The notes beneath the pieces are model-generated. The model was given only the letters and a program-made list of their open reading frames with translations. It was not told where the DNA came from and did no database searches. The translations under genes were made by a program, and so were the position numbers. Below are positions 1 through 8,366 of a DNA stretch of 64,000 nt, in pieces; the first letter of the stretch is position 1; each line of letters begins with the position of its first letter. This DNA comes from Vibrio atlanticus (GTDB taxonomy: Bacteria; Pseudomonadota; Gammaproteobacteria; Enterobacterales; Vibrionaceae): NCBI RefSeq assembly GCF_024347315.1, contig NZ_AP025460.1, positions 1,240,001 to 1,304,000 of the forward strand, given 5' to 3'.

Positions 1-7
1 AAACGAA

Positions 8-43
8 AGACGCTTTAACGATAACGTTAAAGCGTCTTTTTTT
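8..43 (+). terminator. intrinsic terminator of an upstream gene
   Basis: A perfect 13-bp stem (8-20 paired with 25-37) with loop ATAA is followed by seven T residues on the + strand. It would end a + strand gene lying left of the window. Confidence 0.85.
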
Positions 44-56
44 ATTCATAATGCTT

Positions 57-97
57 CCTAGACCTAGACCTAGACCTAGACCTAGACCTAGACCTAG
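57..97. repeat. hexanucleotide tandem repeat (CCTAGA)6.8
   Basis: Six exact copies of CCTAGA plus a partial CCTAG. The array lies in a convergent gap between the terminator at 8-43 and the cspD terminator at 154-201. It is non-coding as far as can be seen. Confidence 0.97.
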
Positions 98-153
98 CTA
101 AAGGGATCTCTCGGACGATTTGTACTGGTGAATAGCTTTTAGCTCTCAGATCG

Positions 154-201
154 AAAAACCGCCCATTTAAGCCTGTATTACAGGTATCAAATGAGCGGTT
201 T
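154..201 (-). terminator. cspD terminator
   Basis: Arms 156-168 and 189-201 pair over 13 positions with one mismatch or wobble, and an inner CCTGTA/TACAGG stem extends the hairpin. On the minus strand it ends in a short T run, downstream of cspD. Confidence 0.8.
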
Positions 202-266
202 CAATGTTCTGCTTACCTGACAGTCGTTTAATAAGACTGATAGAGGTCTACATGTTTGGCAATCGC

Positions 267-488
267 CTATTTTACGGCGCTGCCTTCTACAGGAACAACG
301 GAGCTAGCATGGGAGCCTTTAGGTCCACTTTCTACTTCATAATCGACCTGTTGACCTGCCTTTAAGGTTCGATAACCTTCCATTTGTATTGTGGAGTAGT
401 GCGCGAAAATATCGCCATCTTCACCTTCTGGACAAATAAAGCCAAACCCTTTGGCATTGTTAAACCATTTTACTGTACCTGTAGCCAT
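267..488 (-). CDS. cspD: cold shock-like protein CspD
   Basis: Single cold-shock domain of 73 residues, the family's usual size. The RNP1-type motif KGFGFI is at about residues 13-18 and the RNP2-like DIFAH at about 28-32. CspD of E. coli is a stationary-phase single-stranded nucleic-acid binder that inhibits replication; that role here is by family and synteny. An ATG three codons upstream (497) is possible, but the GAGGG ribosome-binding site directly abuts it and lies 9 nt from the ATG at 488, so 488 is preferred. It is divergent from clpS-clpA, the same arrangement as in E. coli, which supports CspD over other Csp paralogues. Confidence 0.95.
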   Translation of the reverse strand: MATGTVKWFNNAKGFGFICPEGEDGDIFAHYSTIQMEGYRTLKAGQQVDYEVESGPKGSHASSVVPVEGSAVK

Positions 489-1077
489 GCTATACATCCC
501 TCATGCATTTTGTTACTAACGTTGTTATATCAAATCAATGTAAGTTCGATTGATATTATTCCTATCAACTAAACAATTTCAGCTGATAGCTTGAATCTCA
601 TACATTGCTTACGGAAATTAACGCTACCCTGCGTAATTATTCCTTATTATAAATTTTTAACGCTTATTACTAGGTTTAGAATCGTGTTACGAAGTTGTAT
701 CAGAAAAACCTTTTAGCTCCAATGTAGCTAATGATTGAGTACAGTCAATAGCAAATTGGTATAAAAATGATCAATTTTAATAACAAATCACATTCGAGAT
801 TGGCTGCATACTATTAACTAAATAGTAACTTAACGACGATCTTATCGTCACCATCAATAGTTGTGGTGTCTTTTTAATCAATCACATATGTTAATCCTGT
901 TAATCGAGATCTTTTATTTGCAGCGATGGAAATGGTGGATTAGGCTCAGTATAGAGGAATATTTTTTGGTACTGTTTCTTGGTGCAGTTTCTTAGTACAC
1001 CGTAATGCGTGAATGTGGTAAATTTGAGTTAACTAAACATTCACGACTTCCGAAAAATAACCCTTAGCAAAGCTAAT
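489..1077. other. divergent cspD / clpS regulatory region
   Basis: A 589-bp AT-rich gap between divergent genes, expected to hold both promoters. A possible sigma70 pair TTGAGT (735-740) and TATAAA (760-765) has a long 19-bp spacer and is weak. A 9-bp perfect inverted repeat (1008-1016 with 1037-1045) lies 33 bp before clpS. No convincing gene was seen. Confidence 0.5.
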
Positions 1078-1398
1078 ATGAGCAGAAACTTTGAATGGGC
1101 ATCTCCAGGCTCAGATTTACTGGAGAAAGAGAGAACGAAAGTAAAGCCACCGGCAATGTATAACGTTGTATTACATAACGATGACTACACGCCCATGGAC
1201 TTTGTAATCGAGATCCTAGAGCGATTTTTCTCACTAGATATCGAAAAAGCAACGGAAGTGATGCTCAAGGTTCATTATGAAGGTAAAGCTATTTGCGGCA
1301 CATACAGTGCTGAAATAGCGGAAACAAAGGTAGCGCAGGTAACGATGTACTCAAAGGAAAATGAGCATCCGCTACTATGTACAATGGAGCAAGTGTAA
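1078..1398 (+). CDS. clpS: ATP-dependent Clp protease adaptor ClpS
   Basis: ClpS binds the ClpA N-domain and delivers substrates with N-terminal Leu, Phe, Tyr or Trp to ClpAP. The protein is 106 residues, the same as E. coli, and keeps the N-degron pocket residues Asn34, Asp35, Asp36 and His66 at the same numbers, with the core [10 protein letters not shown]. The N-terminal 25 residues are the flexible extension. It sits 39 bp upstream of clpA with no terminator between, so co-transcription is likely. Confidence 0.98.
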   Translation: MSRNFEWASPGSDLLEKERTKVKPPAMYNVVLHNDDYTPMDFVIEILERFFSLDIEKATEVMLKVHYEGKAICGTYSAEIAETKVAQVTMYSKENEHPLLCTMEQV

Positions 1399-1437
1399 AT
1401 TGCTCGAACAACACTGTTGTTCCCTTAGGAGGTACTT

Positions 1438-3711
1438 ATGCTAAATAAAGAATTAGAGACGAGTTTAAATGGCGCATTTTCTCGTGCGCGAGACAAGCGA
1501 CATGAATTCATGACTGTCGAACACCTCCTACTAGCATTATTAGAAAATGATGCGGCCAAGGAAGCGCTCCAAGCTTGTCAGGCTGATCTCGATGCTCTTC
1601 GCAATGAGCTCGATATTTTTATCGACCAAACGACCCCACTCATCCCTGAAAGCGACGAGACTCGTGAAACCCAGCCCACGCTGAGCTTTCAACGAGTACT
1701 TCAGCGCGCTGTTTTTCATGTTCAATCTTCAGGTCGCAGCGAAGTAACAGGTGCAAATGTACTTGTGGCTATTTTTAGTGAGCAAGAATCTCACGCGGCG
1801 TATCTTCTTAAGAAAAACGACATCAGCCGCTTAGACATAGTGAATTTTATTTCACACGGTATTACCAAAGGCAGCAATGAAGGCGATAGCGGTTCATCTC
1901 CTGATTCATTTGGTGGTGCAGAGAATGCCGAAGAAGCTAACTCAGAAGATCGTCTAGAAAATTTTGCGACCAACCTTAACGAAGTAGCGAAGCAAGGTAA
2001 TATTGACCCACTAATCGGTCGTGACAAAGAGCTAGAACGTACCGTTCAAGTTCTGTGTCGTCGTCGTAAGAATAACCCTCTATTAGTGGGAGAGGCGGGT
2101 GTGGGTAAAACTGCTATCGCTGAAGGTCTTGCATGGCGCATCGTTGAAGGCCAAGTCCCTGAAATTATTCAGAGCAGTGTGATTTACTCTTTGGATATTG
2201 GTTCATTGCTTGCGGGAACGAAATATCGTGGTGACTTTGAGAAGCGCTTTAAAGCGATTCTGAAGCAACTCGAGAAAGAAGAAGACGCTATCCTGTTCAT
2301 CGATGAGATCCATACCATTATTGGTGCGGGTGCAGCATCGGGTGGTCAGGTGGATGCGGCAAACCTAATTAAACCGCTATTAAGCAGCGGTAAATTACGT
2401 TGTATTGGCTCAACCACTTACCAAGAGTACAGCAGTATTTTTGAGAAGGAGCGTGCTTTATCTCGTCGCTTCCAGAAAATTGATATTGTTGAACCATCGC
2501 TAGATGATACAACCAAAATTCTGATTGGCTTGAAGCCAAAATACGAAGCTCACCACGAAGTACGTTACACCAACAAAGCGTTACGTGCCGCTGTGGAGTT
2601 GTCTGCTAAGTATATTAATGAACGTCACCTTCCAGATAAGGCGATTGACGTTATCGATGAAGCGGGTGCTCGTAGTCGTTTGGCGCCAGCAAGTCGTCGT
2701 AAGAAAACGGTAAGCGTGGCTGATATTGAGTCAATGGTTGCGAAAATGGCGCGTATTCCTGAGAAGTCAGTATCGTCTTCAGACAAAGATACGCTGCAGA
2801 AACTGGATGACCGCATGAAAATGTTGGTATTCGGACAAGACCCAGCGATCGATGTATTGAGCGAAGCGATCAAGCTAACTCGTGCAGGGTTGGGAGCAGA
2901 CAATAAACCTGTTGGTTCATTCTTGTTTGCTGGCCCTACTGGTGTCGGTAAAACAGAGGTGACTGTTCAACTGTCTAAATTGATGGGTATTGAGCTTCTG
3001 CGCTTTGATATGTCTGAGTACGGTGAGCGTCACTCGGTAAGCCGCTTGATCGGTGCGCCTCCTGGTTATGTTGGTTATGATCAAGGTGGTCTGCTAACCG
3101 ATGCTGTTATCAAGAACCCACACTCTGTTGTGCTACTTGATGAGATCGAGAAGGCACACCCAGATATCTTTAACTTGTTATTACAGGTGATGGACAACGG
3201 TACGCTAACCGACAACAACGGTCGCAAAGCAGATTTCCGCAATGTGATCCTAGTGATGACGACCAACGCTGGTGTTGCAGAAACCGAGAAGAAATCGATC
3301 GGTTTGATCCAACAAGATCATGCGCCAGACGCAATGAGTGAAATCAAGAAGGTATTTACTCCTGAGTTCCGTAACCGTCTTGATAATATCATCTGGTTCA
3401 ACAGCCTTGATCCAAGTGTGATCAGTCAAGTTGTTGATAAGTTCATTGTTGAGCTTCAGGTCCAACTGGACGCTCGTGGTGTATCTTTAGAGGTTTCTGA
3501 GGATGCTCGTCATTGGTTAGCCGAAAGAGGCTATGACAAGACCATGGGCGCTCGTCCGATGGGACGTGTGATTCAAGAGAAGCTTAAAAAGCCTCTTGCT
3601 AATGAGTTGCTGTTCGGAAGTTTGGTTGACGGCGGTACGGTTAAAGTATCTCTGAAAAAAGACGAACTGGATTTCATCTATGTTGGTGCGAAAGAAGAGG
3701 TTATGCATTAG
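1438..3711 (+). CDS. clpA: ATP-dependent Clp protease ATP-binding subunit ClpA
   Basis: AAA+ unfoldase that feeds ClpP. It has 757 residues against 758 in E. coli. In order: double Clp-N domain at about 1-145, an acidic Gly/Ser-rich linker at about 145-170, AAA module 1 with Walker A GEAGVGKT (218-225) and Walker B ILFIDEIH, then AAA module 2 with Walker A GPTGVGKT (about 499-506) and Walker [14 protein letters not shown] strong AGGAGGT ribosome-binding site precedes the ATG. The ClpB-type middle coiled coil is absent, which separates it from ClpB. Confidence 0.98.
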   Translation: MLNKELETSLNGAFSRARDKRHEFMTVEHLLLALLENDAAKEALQACQADLDALRNELDIFIDQTTPLIPESDETRETQPTLSFQRVLQRAVFHVQSSGRSEVTGANVLVAIFSEQESHAAYLLKKNDISRLDIVNFISHGITKGSNEGDSGSSPDSFGGAENAEEANSEDRLENFATNLNEVAKQGNIDPLIGRDKELERTVQVLCRRRKNNPLLVGEAGVGKTAIAEGLAWRIVEGQVPEIIQSSVIYSLDIGSLLAGTKYRGDFEKRFKAILKQLEKEEDAILFIDEIHTIIGAGAASGGQVDAANLIKPLLSSGKLRCIGSTTYQEYSSIFEKERALSRRFQKIDIVEPSLDDTTKILIGLKPKYEAHHEVRYTNKALRAAVELSAKYINERHLPDKAIDVIDEAGARSRLAPASRRKKTVSVADIESMVAKMARIPEKSVSSSDKDTLQKLDDRMKMLVFGQDPAIDVLSEAIKLTRAGLGADNKPVGSFLFAGPTGVGKTEVTVQLSKLMGIELLRFDMSEYGERHSVSRLIGAPPGYVGYDQGGLLTDAVIKNPHSVVLLDEIEKAHPDIFNLLLQVMDNGTLTDNNGRKADFRNVILVMTTNAGVAETEKKSIGLIQQDHAPDAMSEIKKVFTPEFRNRLDNIIWFNSLDPSVISQVVDKFIVELQVQLDARGVSLEVSEDARHWLAERGYDKTMGARPMGRVIQEKLKKPLANELLFGSLVDGGTVKVSLKKDELDFIYVGAKEEVMH

Positions 3712-3771
3712 GCATACTCCTTAAACACTAACGGCTTATAAAGAGCACTGAGTACAGTTAATCACGATATT

Positions 3772-3803
3772 AAACGCATGACTTCGGTTGTGCGTTTTTT
3801 TAT
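3772..3803 (+). terminator. clpA terminator
   Basis: Stem AAACGCA/TGCGTTT around a loop containing CTTCGG, followed by a T run. Confidence 0.88.
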
Positions 3804-3807
3804 GCTT

Positions 3808-3851
3808 GCTAGATGCTAGATGCTAGATGCTAGATGCTAGATGCTAGATGC
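3808..3851. repeat. heptanucleotide tandem repeat (GCTAGAT)6.3
   Basis: Six exact GCTAGAT units plus GC. The array lies between the clpA and infA terminators in a convergent gap. Confidence 0.97.
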
Positions 3852-3890
3852 GAGGTTGGTGTTGTTGGAGTGGTAAAAAGTTCAGGCGAT

Positions 3891-3915
3891 AAAAAACGGA
3901 GCCTTGAGGGCTCCG
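3891..3915 (-). terminator. infA terminator
   Basis: Stem CGGAGCC (3897-3903) with GGCTCCG (3909-3915), followed by six T residues on the minus strand, downstream of infA. Confidence 0.9.
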
Positions 3916-3942
3916 CTTCTTATCGTATTCGGTAATTAAAAA

Positions 3943-4161
<219 letters not shown>

Positions 4162-4242
4162 CTAATCCTCTTTCGAAATTTGGCGGTTTTCAACGGCTTG
4201 ATTGTGCCGTTAAAATCAAAATATGTAAAGTTGTCGCGTATT

Positions 4243-4941
4243 CTACCCTTGCCACCGCTGATTTACTAGCCTTTGATGACGTTGAAATCGTACTTTATAG
4301 TTCATCGCAGGGCATTCATCGATTTGATAACCCAAATATAACCATTGTTTTTGTTCTTTCTGGGCATGTTGGATCTGGAATAGAACGCCAAGAGTTCCCA
4401 TGGAAATGTCGATATCAGGGTCGAAGAAGGTATAAAACGCGCTCGTACAGTGAGACATGATGTCTGTAACGGCAATGCCGACTAACTGCCCCTCATCATA
4501 GATGTGCATGAACTTTGTAGCAAGCCATTCATTTTTAGAGAAATGCAGAAACTCTTCTTTCTTCGGTGGATACATGGTTCCCGAACGGTGGCGAGCGGTT
4601 ATATAGCGGCTATACAAGTCAAACCAGTTGTCATCCATTTCATCTTTCAGCTCCCAACGCAGCGCTTTGGCCTTGTTGAGTATTCGTCGTTGGCTCTTGG
4701 AAAACTTGACCTCGGGAATCGACAGTCGAATCGCTTGGCACGATGAGCAATTATCGCAATGTGGTTTATAAATGGTTGTTCCACTGCGGCGAAATCCATT
4801 CGCAAGCAGAACTTCATAGTTATCTGCGGTGTGCATGTGTTCATCAAGCGTGACTGCCACTCTTTCTTCGAGATGGGGTAAGTAACTGCAAGCGTGATTG
4901 TCTGTTAATCCAATTCTGATTTGTTGTAAATCTGGATTCAT
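4243..4941 (-). CDS. bpt: aspartate/glutamate leucyltransferase (Bpt)
   Basis: Transfers Leu from Leu-tRNA to proteins with N-terminal Asp or Glu, making substrates for ClpS. Of the ATE/Bpt family (232 residues), with the Cys cluster CDNCSSC near residue 67 typical of the N-terminal arginyltransferase domain and the C-terminal acyltransferase half YLGYQIDEC. An ATG seven codons upstream (4962) exists, but the ATG at 4941 overlaps the aat stop as TAATG, has AAAGGA ahead of it and gives the conserved N-terminus DLQQIRIGLTD, so it is chosen. The family also contains arginyltransferases; the bacterial length and the aat neighbour favour leucyl transfer. Confidence 0.93.
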   Translation of the reverse strand: MNPDLQQIRIGLTDNHACSYLPHLEERVAVTLDEHMHTADNYEVLLANGFRRSGTTIYKPHCDNCSSCQAIRLSIPEVKFSKSQRRILNKAKALRWELKDEMDDNWFDLYSRYITARHRSGTMYPPKKEEFLHFSKNEWLATKFMHIYDEGQLVGIAVTDIMSHCTSAFYTFFDPDIDISMGTLGVLFQIQHAQKEQKQWLYLGYQIDECPAMNYKVRFQRHQRLVNQRWQG

Positions 4942-5651
4942 TAAGGCATTTCCTTTAGCCATTGTTTTTTAAAACATGCATCGTTAACGGACGTTTCTTT
5001 GAGTAATCGAAGAGAACTCAGGAATTCATCCCTATCAACCTCGATAGCGCCCAAGGATTCCAAGTGTGGGTTCATGACTTGGCAATCAATGAGTTGTCCG
5101 CCGAATTGTGTAAAGTGCTCACAAAAGTACCATAGCGCAATTTTAGAGGCATTAGTCTTCAGGCTGAACATCGATTCACCGCAAAAGACTTGGCCTCTTT
5201 GTAACCCATAAAGCCCGCCAATTAGCTCGTCACCTTGCCAAACCTCAACTGAGTGGCAGAACCCTAATGAAGCGAGTTCACGGTAGGCTGCTTGCATGTC
5301 ATTGTTTAACCAAGTTTCCTCTTTGGGTCTCAGTGAAGAGCAATAACCAATTATTCTGTTCGTCGCTTGGTTGATGCTGACACGGTAATTATGCTTTCTT
5401 TGAAATTTTTTAAGACTTTTTGATGGTTCGAATGTCTTAGGATTAAATACCGCTCGCGGTGCAGGGCTCCACCAAAGTATAGGCTCTCCTGGGCCATACC
5501 ATGGAAATATACCTTGGCTATAAGCGTTCAGAATTCGTATCGGTGACAAATCACCACCGAACGCGAGTAGACCGTTGGGTTCATCAAGCGCGTCAAAGGG
5601 CGAAGGAAACTCTATACTAGTAGTATCAAGTTCGGTTAGGTATATAGTCAT
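4941..5651 (-). CDS. aat: leucyl/phenylalanyl-tRNA--protein transferase
   Basis: Conjugates Leu or Phe to proteins with N-terminal Arg or Lys (N-degron pathway). It has 236 residues, with the N-terminal signature FPWYGPGEPILWWSPAPRAVF partly quoted here as WWSPAPRAVF (about 60-69), GGLYG and FCGESMFS. It overlaps bpt by the TAATG junction, so the two transferases are translationally coupled. Both feed the ClpS-ClpA pair encoded 1.2 kb away. Confidence 0.97.
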   Translation of the reverse strand: MTIYLTELDTTSIEFPSPFDALDEPNGLLAFGGDLSPIRILNAYSQGIFPWYGPGEPILWWSPAPRAVFNPKTFEPSKSLKKFQRKHNYRVSINQATNRIIGYCSSLRPKEETWLNNDMQAAYRELASLGFCHSVEVWQGDELIGGLYGLQRGQVFCGESMFSLKTNASKIALWYFCEHFTQFGGQLIDCQVMNPHLESLGAIEVDRDEFLSSLRLLKETSVNDACFKKQWLKEMP

Positions 5652-5704
5652 AAGTACCGCATTACAGATTAATCATTGACCAAGAGGTCTTTAGGAGTTT
5701 TACC

Positions 5705-6160
5705 ATGAAGAAGTTGCTTTGGATTTTACTTGTTTTGCCCATGTTGGCAAATGCAGCTTACAACAGAAACCAAGCCAGACCAGTGAATGAGGTCGTTTAC
5801 GGTGAGGTTGATACGGTCAGGTACATTACCCAACAGGAGATCGTAGAGTCGAAAGCGAATGGTTGGGAAACCTTGTTGGGTGCGGCAATTGGTGGTTTGG
5901 TTGGTAATCAGTTTGGTGGCGGCACAGGTAAAGAAGTCGCAACGGCGGTTGGTGCTGTAGCGGGGGCGGGGATCGCTCGTAATCGCGGCAATACGCAATA
6001 TCGGGTGGAATATAAACTCGTTGAATTATTGGTTAAAACCAAGGATGACAATCTGGTTAACATCATTCAAGACGTTGACAATTCGATGTTGTTCAATAGG
6101 GGTGATGATGTGCGGATTCTCTATTTTTCAGATGGCGTTCGAGTTGATCTAGTGTACTAG
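5705..6160 (+). CDS. glycine-zipper (2TM) envelope protein
   Basis: A 151-residue secreted or envelope protein. The signal peptide spans about residues 1-17 and is predicted to be cleaved after ANA. No lipobox Cys is present, so it is not obviously a lipoprotein. The centre (about 56-95) is a glycine-zipper repeat (GAAIGGLVGNQFGGGTGK) as in the 17-kDa surface antigen/2TM glycine-zipper family, followed by a basic patch ARNRG and a C-terminal beta-rich segment. The ribosome-binding site is AGGAG. It is divergent from aat. The molecular role is unknown; membrane insertion or oligomerisation is inferred from the zipper. Confidence 0.8.
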   Translation: MKKLLWILLVLPMLANAAYNRNQARPVNEVVYGEVDTVRYITQQEIVESKANGWETLLGAAIGGLVGNQFGGGTGKEVATAVGAVAGAGIARNRGNTQYRVEYKLVELLVKTKDDNLVNIIQDVDNSMLFNRGDDVRILYFSDGVRVDLVY

Positions 6161-6322
6161 TATGTAAATGTGTTTGGTTGGCTAATTAATCGCCTTTATT
6201 GAGGGGATTAGCTCTGGAGTTCGTCGGAAAAGTTCGTTAGTCTGCAAGTACGAAGAATTATTCATCACCCGAAAATAAATACGCGCCAGTGACTTCGGGT
6301 GGTACAAGGACTATAAGAACTA

Positions 6323-7603
6323 ATGGAAAGCCTTACGTTACAACCAATTCAGAAAGTGAGCGGGGAAGTTAACCTACCTGGCTCAAAAAGTGTTTCTAAT
6401 CGTGCGCTTCTTTTGGCTGCACTTTCAACGGGAACAACTCGCCTAACAAACTTACTAGACAGTGATGACATTCGTCATATGTTGAATGCATTAACACAGT
6501 TAGGTGTTGATTATCAGTTGTCTGCAGACAAAACAGTTTGTGAAGTGACAGGTGTTGGTGGTGCATTCTCAAGTGACAAAGCCCTAGAGCTTTTCTTAGG
6601 TAACGCGGGTACAGCAATGCGTCCATTGGCTGCTGCACTTTGTTTAGGTCGCGGTGAATACGTTCTTACTGGTGAGCCACGTATGAAAGAGCGTCCAATT
6701 GGTCACTTAGTGACTGCTCTGCAAGAGGCCGGCGCCAACGTCGAATACTTAGAGAACGAAAATTACCCACCGCTGAAGATCACGGGTACTGGGCTAAAGA
6801 GTGGTACAGTTTCTATCGATGGTTCTATCTCTAGTCAATTCTTGACGGCATTTTTGATGGCTGCACCTTTAGCTGAAGGCGAAGTGACCATCAAAATCGA
6901 AGGTGAATTGGTTTCTAAGCCTTACATCGATATTACGCTGCATATCATGAAGCAATTTGGTGTGGATGTTATCAACAATGACTACCAAGAATTTGTGATT
7001 CCAACTGGGCAATCTTACATAGCACCCGGTGATTTCTTGGTTGAAGGTGATGCATCATCTGCGTCATATTTCCTTGCAGCCGCTGCTATCAAAGGTGGCG
7101 AGATTAAAGTGACAGGTATTGGCAAAAACAGTATCCAAGGTGATATCCAATTCGCTGATGCACTTGAGAAAATGGGTGCTGAAATCGAGTGGGGTGATGA
7201 CTACGTTATCTCTCGTTGTGGTGAGCTAAAAGGCATTGATATGGACTATAACCATATTCCAGATGCGGCGATGACAATTGCGACAACGGCTCTGTTTGCT
7301 AAAGGAACAACCGCAATCCGCAATGTTTACAACTGGCGTGTGAAAGAGACGGATCGCTTAGCGGCAATGGCAACAGAGCTACGTAAAGTAGGCGCTGAGG
7401 TGGAAGAGGGTGAAGACTACATCATTGTTAACCCTGTGGCTGAACTGACGCACGCGGCGATTGATACTTACGATGATCACCGCATGGCGATGTGTTTCTC
7501 ATTGGTTGCTTTGAGTGACACCCCGGTGACGATCAATGATCCAGGTTGTACATCCAAGACATTCCCTGACTACTTCGATAAGCTGAAAATGCTGAGTCTA
7601 TAA
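6323..7603 (+). CDS. aroA: 3-phosphoshikimate 1-carboxyvinyltransferase (EPSP synthase)
   Basis: Sixth step of the shikimate pathway: shikimate-3-phosphate plus PEP gives EPSP. The 426-residue protein has [17 protein letters not shown] (PEP/S3P binding) at about 19-35, [11 protein letters not shown] (class I signature) at about 92-102, the RMKERPI segment, and DHRMAMCFS near the C-terminus, matching the class I enzyme of E. coli. It stands alone between the glycine-zipper gene and yciN, without serC next to it. An 8-bp hairpin (6266-6273 with 6294-6301) lies in its leader. Confidence 0.98.
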   Translation: MESLTLQPIQKVSGEVNLPGSKSVSNRALLLAALSTGTTRLTNLLDSDDIRHMLNALTQLGVDYQLSADKTVCEVTGVGGAFSSDKALELFLGNAGTAMRPLAAALCLGRGEYVLTGEPRMKERPIGHLVTALQEAGANVEYLENENYPPLKITGTGLKSGTVSIDGSISSQFLTAFLMAAPLAEGEVTIKIEGELVSKPYIDITLHIMKQFGVDVINNDYQEFVIPTGQSYIAPGDFLVEGDASSASYFLAAAAIKGGEIKVTGIGKNSIQGDIQFADALEKMGAEIEWGDDYVISRCGELKGIDMDYNHIPDAAMTIATTALFAKGTTAIRNVYNWRVKETDRLAAMATELRKVGAEVEEGEDYIIVNPVAELTHAAIDTYDDHRMAMCFSLVALSDTPVTINDPGCTSKTFPDYFDKLKMLSL

Positions 7604-7640
7604 AAATACTAAGTCTATAAAAATGATAAGTATATAAAGG
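7593..7640. repeat. 17-bp tandem triplication at the aroA 3' end
   Basis: Three consecutive 17-bp periods of the form TRAGTCTATAAAAATRM. The first contains the aroA stop codon, the second is nearly identical and the third is diverged. Confidence 0.8.
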
Positions 7641-7649
7641 TCCAGGAAC

Positions 7650-7680
7650 AAAAAAGCTTGCCTAGATGGCAAGCTTTTTA
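7650..7680. terminator. bidirectional terminator between aroA and yciN
   Basis: AAAAAGCTTGCC and GGCAAGCTTTTT flank loop TAGAT, with A and T tracts on both sides. It serves aroA on + and yciN on -. Confidence 0.92.
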
Positions 7681-7681
7681 A

Positions 7682-7927
7682 TTATTGCTGAATTGTAAAT
7701 TCTTTCGAAAGGTGATGCGCCAAGTACTTAAACATGTTAAATACCGCGGTTGTATTTTCTGTTGGCATTCCATTGTTGTCTAAGAAGTATTCACCTTTGA
7801 AAATGAGTACATCGTCTTTTTCTACTACGCTGTTTGCGCGCATGCCTTCAATGTAGTCATCATGTGATTGGATAATTTGGTTTGCGATAAGCAGTAAATC
7901 AAATTCTGCTATTACTTTCTTTGTCAT
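7682..7927 (-). CDS. yciN: YciN family protein (DUF2498)
   Basis: A small soluble protein of 81 residues and unknown biochemical function. It matches E. coli YciN in length and in the conserved block GEYFLDNNGMPTENTTAVFN followed by a KYLAHHLS stretch. In E. coli yciN is also beside topA, and here it is divergent from topA with a 439-bp gap; synteny and sequence agree. Confidence 0.9.
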   Translation of the reverse strand: MTKKVIAEFDLLLIANQIIQSHDDYIEGMRANSVVEKDDVLIFKGEYFLDNNGMPTENTTAVFNMFKYLAHHLSKEFTIQQ

Positions 7928-8366
7928 GAGTTTATCTCTGATAACTGAATATAACGTTGAGTTTATGGTGTCGAACTAGAAATTCAATGATTTCACAACC
8001 GATTAAGAGAGTCTTTTCAAACATCCACAATTTATTTTGTGATTTATGACAAAAATAATTGAATGGGGCTCGCGTTAGATTCGCCGACAAGCTTAGTATG
8101 AGCGCGTTTAGACGTAATGCCTGATGAATAGGCTCTTGCAAGTATTCTTAGTGAGTACTTTATAGCTTCTTTATATTGTGACTCTTTTCTCTATGAGTCG
8201 TCGAATTGTCGAGCGATCAGATCCAATTTTGAAAAAAGCGGTTGATCTTCTAGTAATCTCGCACAATAGTAAAAAAAGAAGCAATGAATTTAGAATATCA
8301 TGCGTAAAAGCCCACAAGTAAAATTGTTGGTGGTGAAGCATCGTGATTAAGGACGTTAGAGTCAAT
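7928..8366. other. divergent yciN / topA intergenic region
   Basis: A 439-bp AT-rich region between divergent genes, expected to hold both promoters. E. coli topA is supercoiling-responsive with several promoters; none was confidently placed here. Short open frames on the minus strand lack ribosome-binding sites and protein-like composition. Confidence 0.4.

Noticed and set aside
3712-3942. tRNA gene between clpA and infA (serW in E. coli)
   Set aside because: No cloverleaf or TTCRA-type arm was found; the gap holds two terminators and a repeat.
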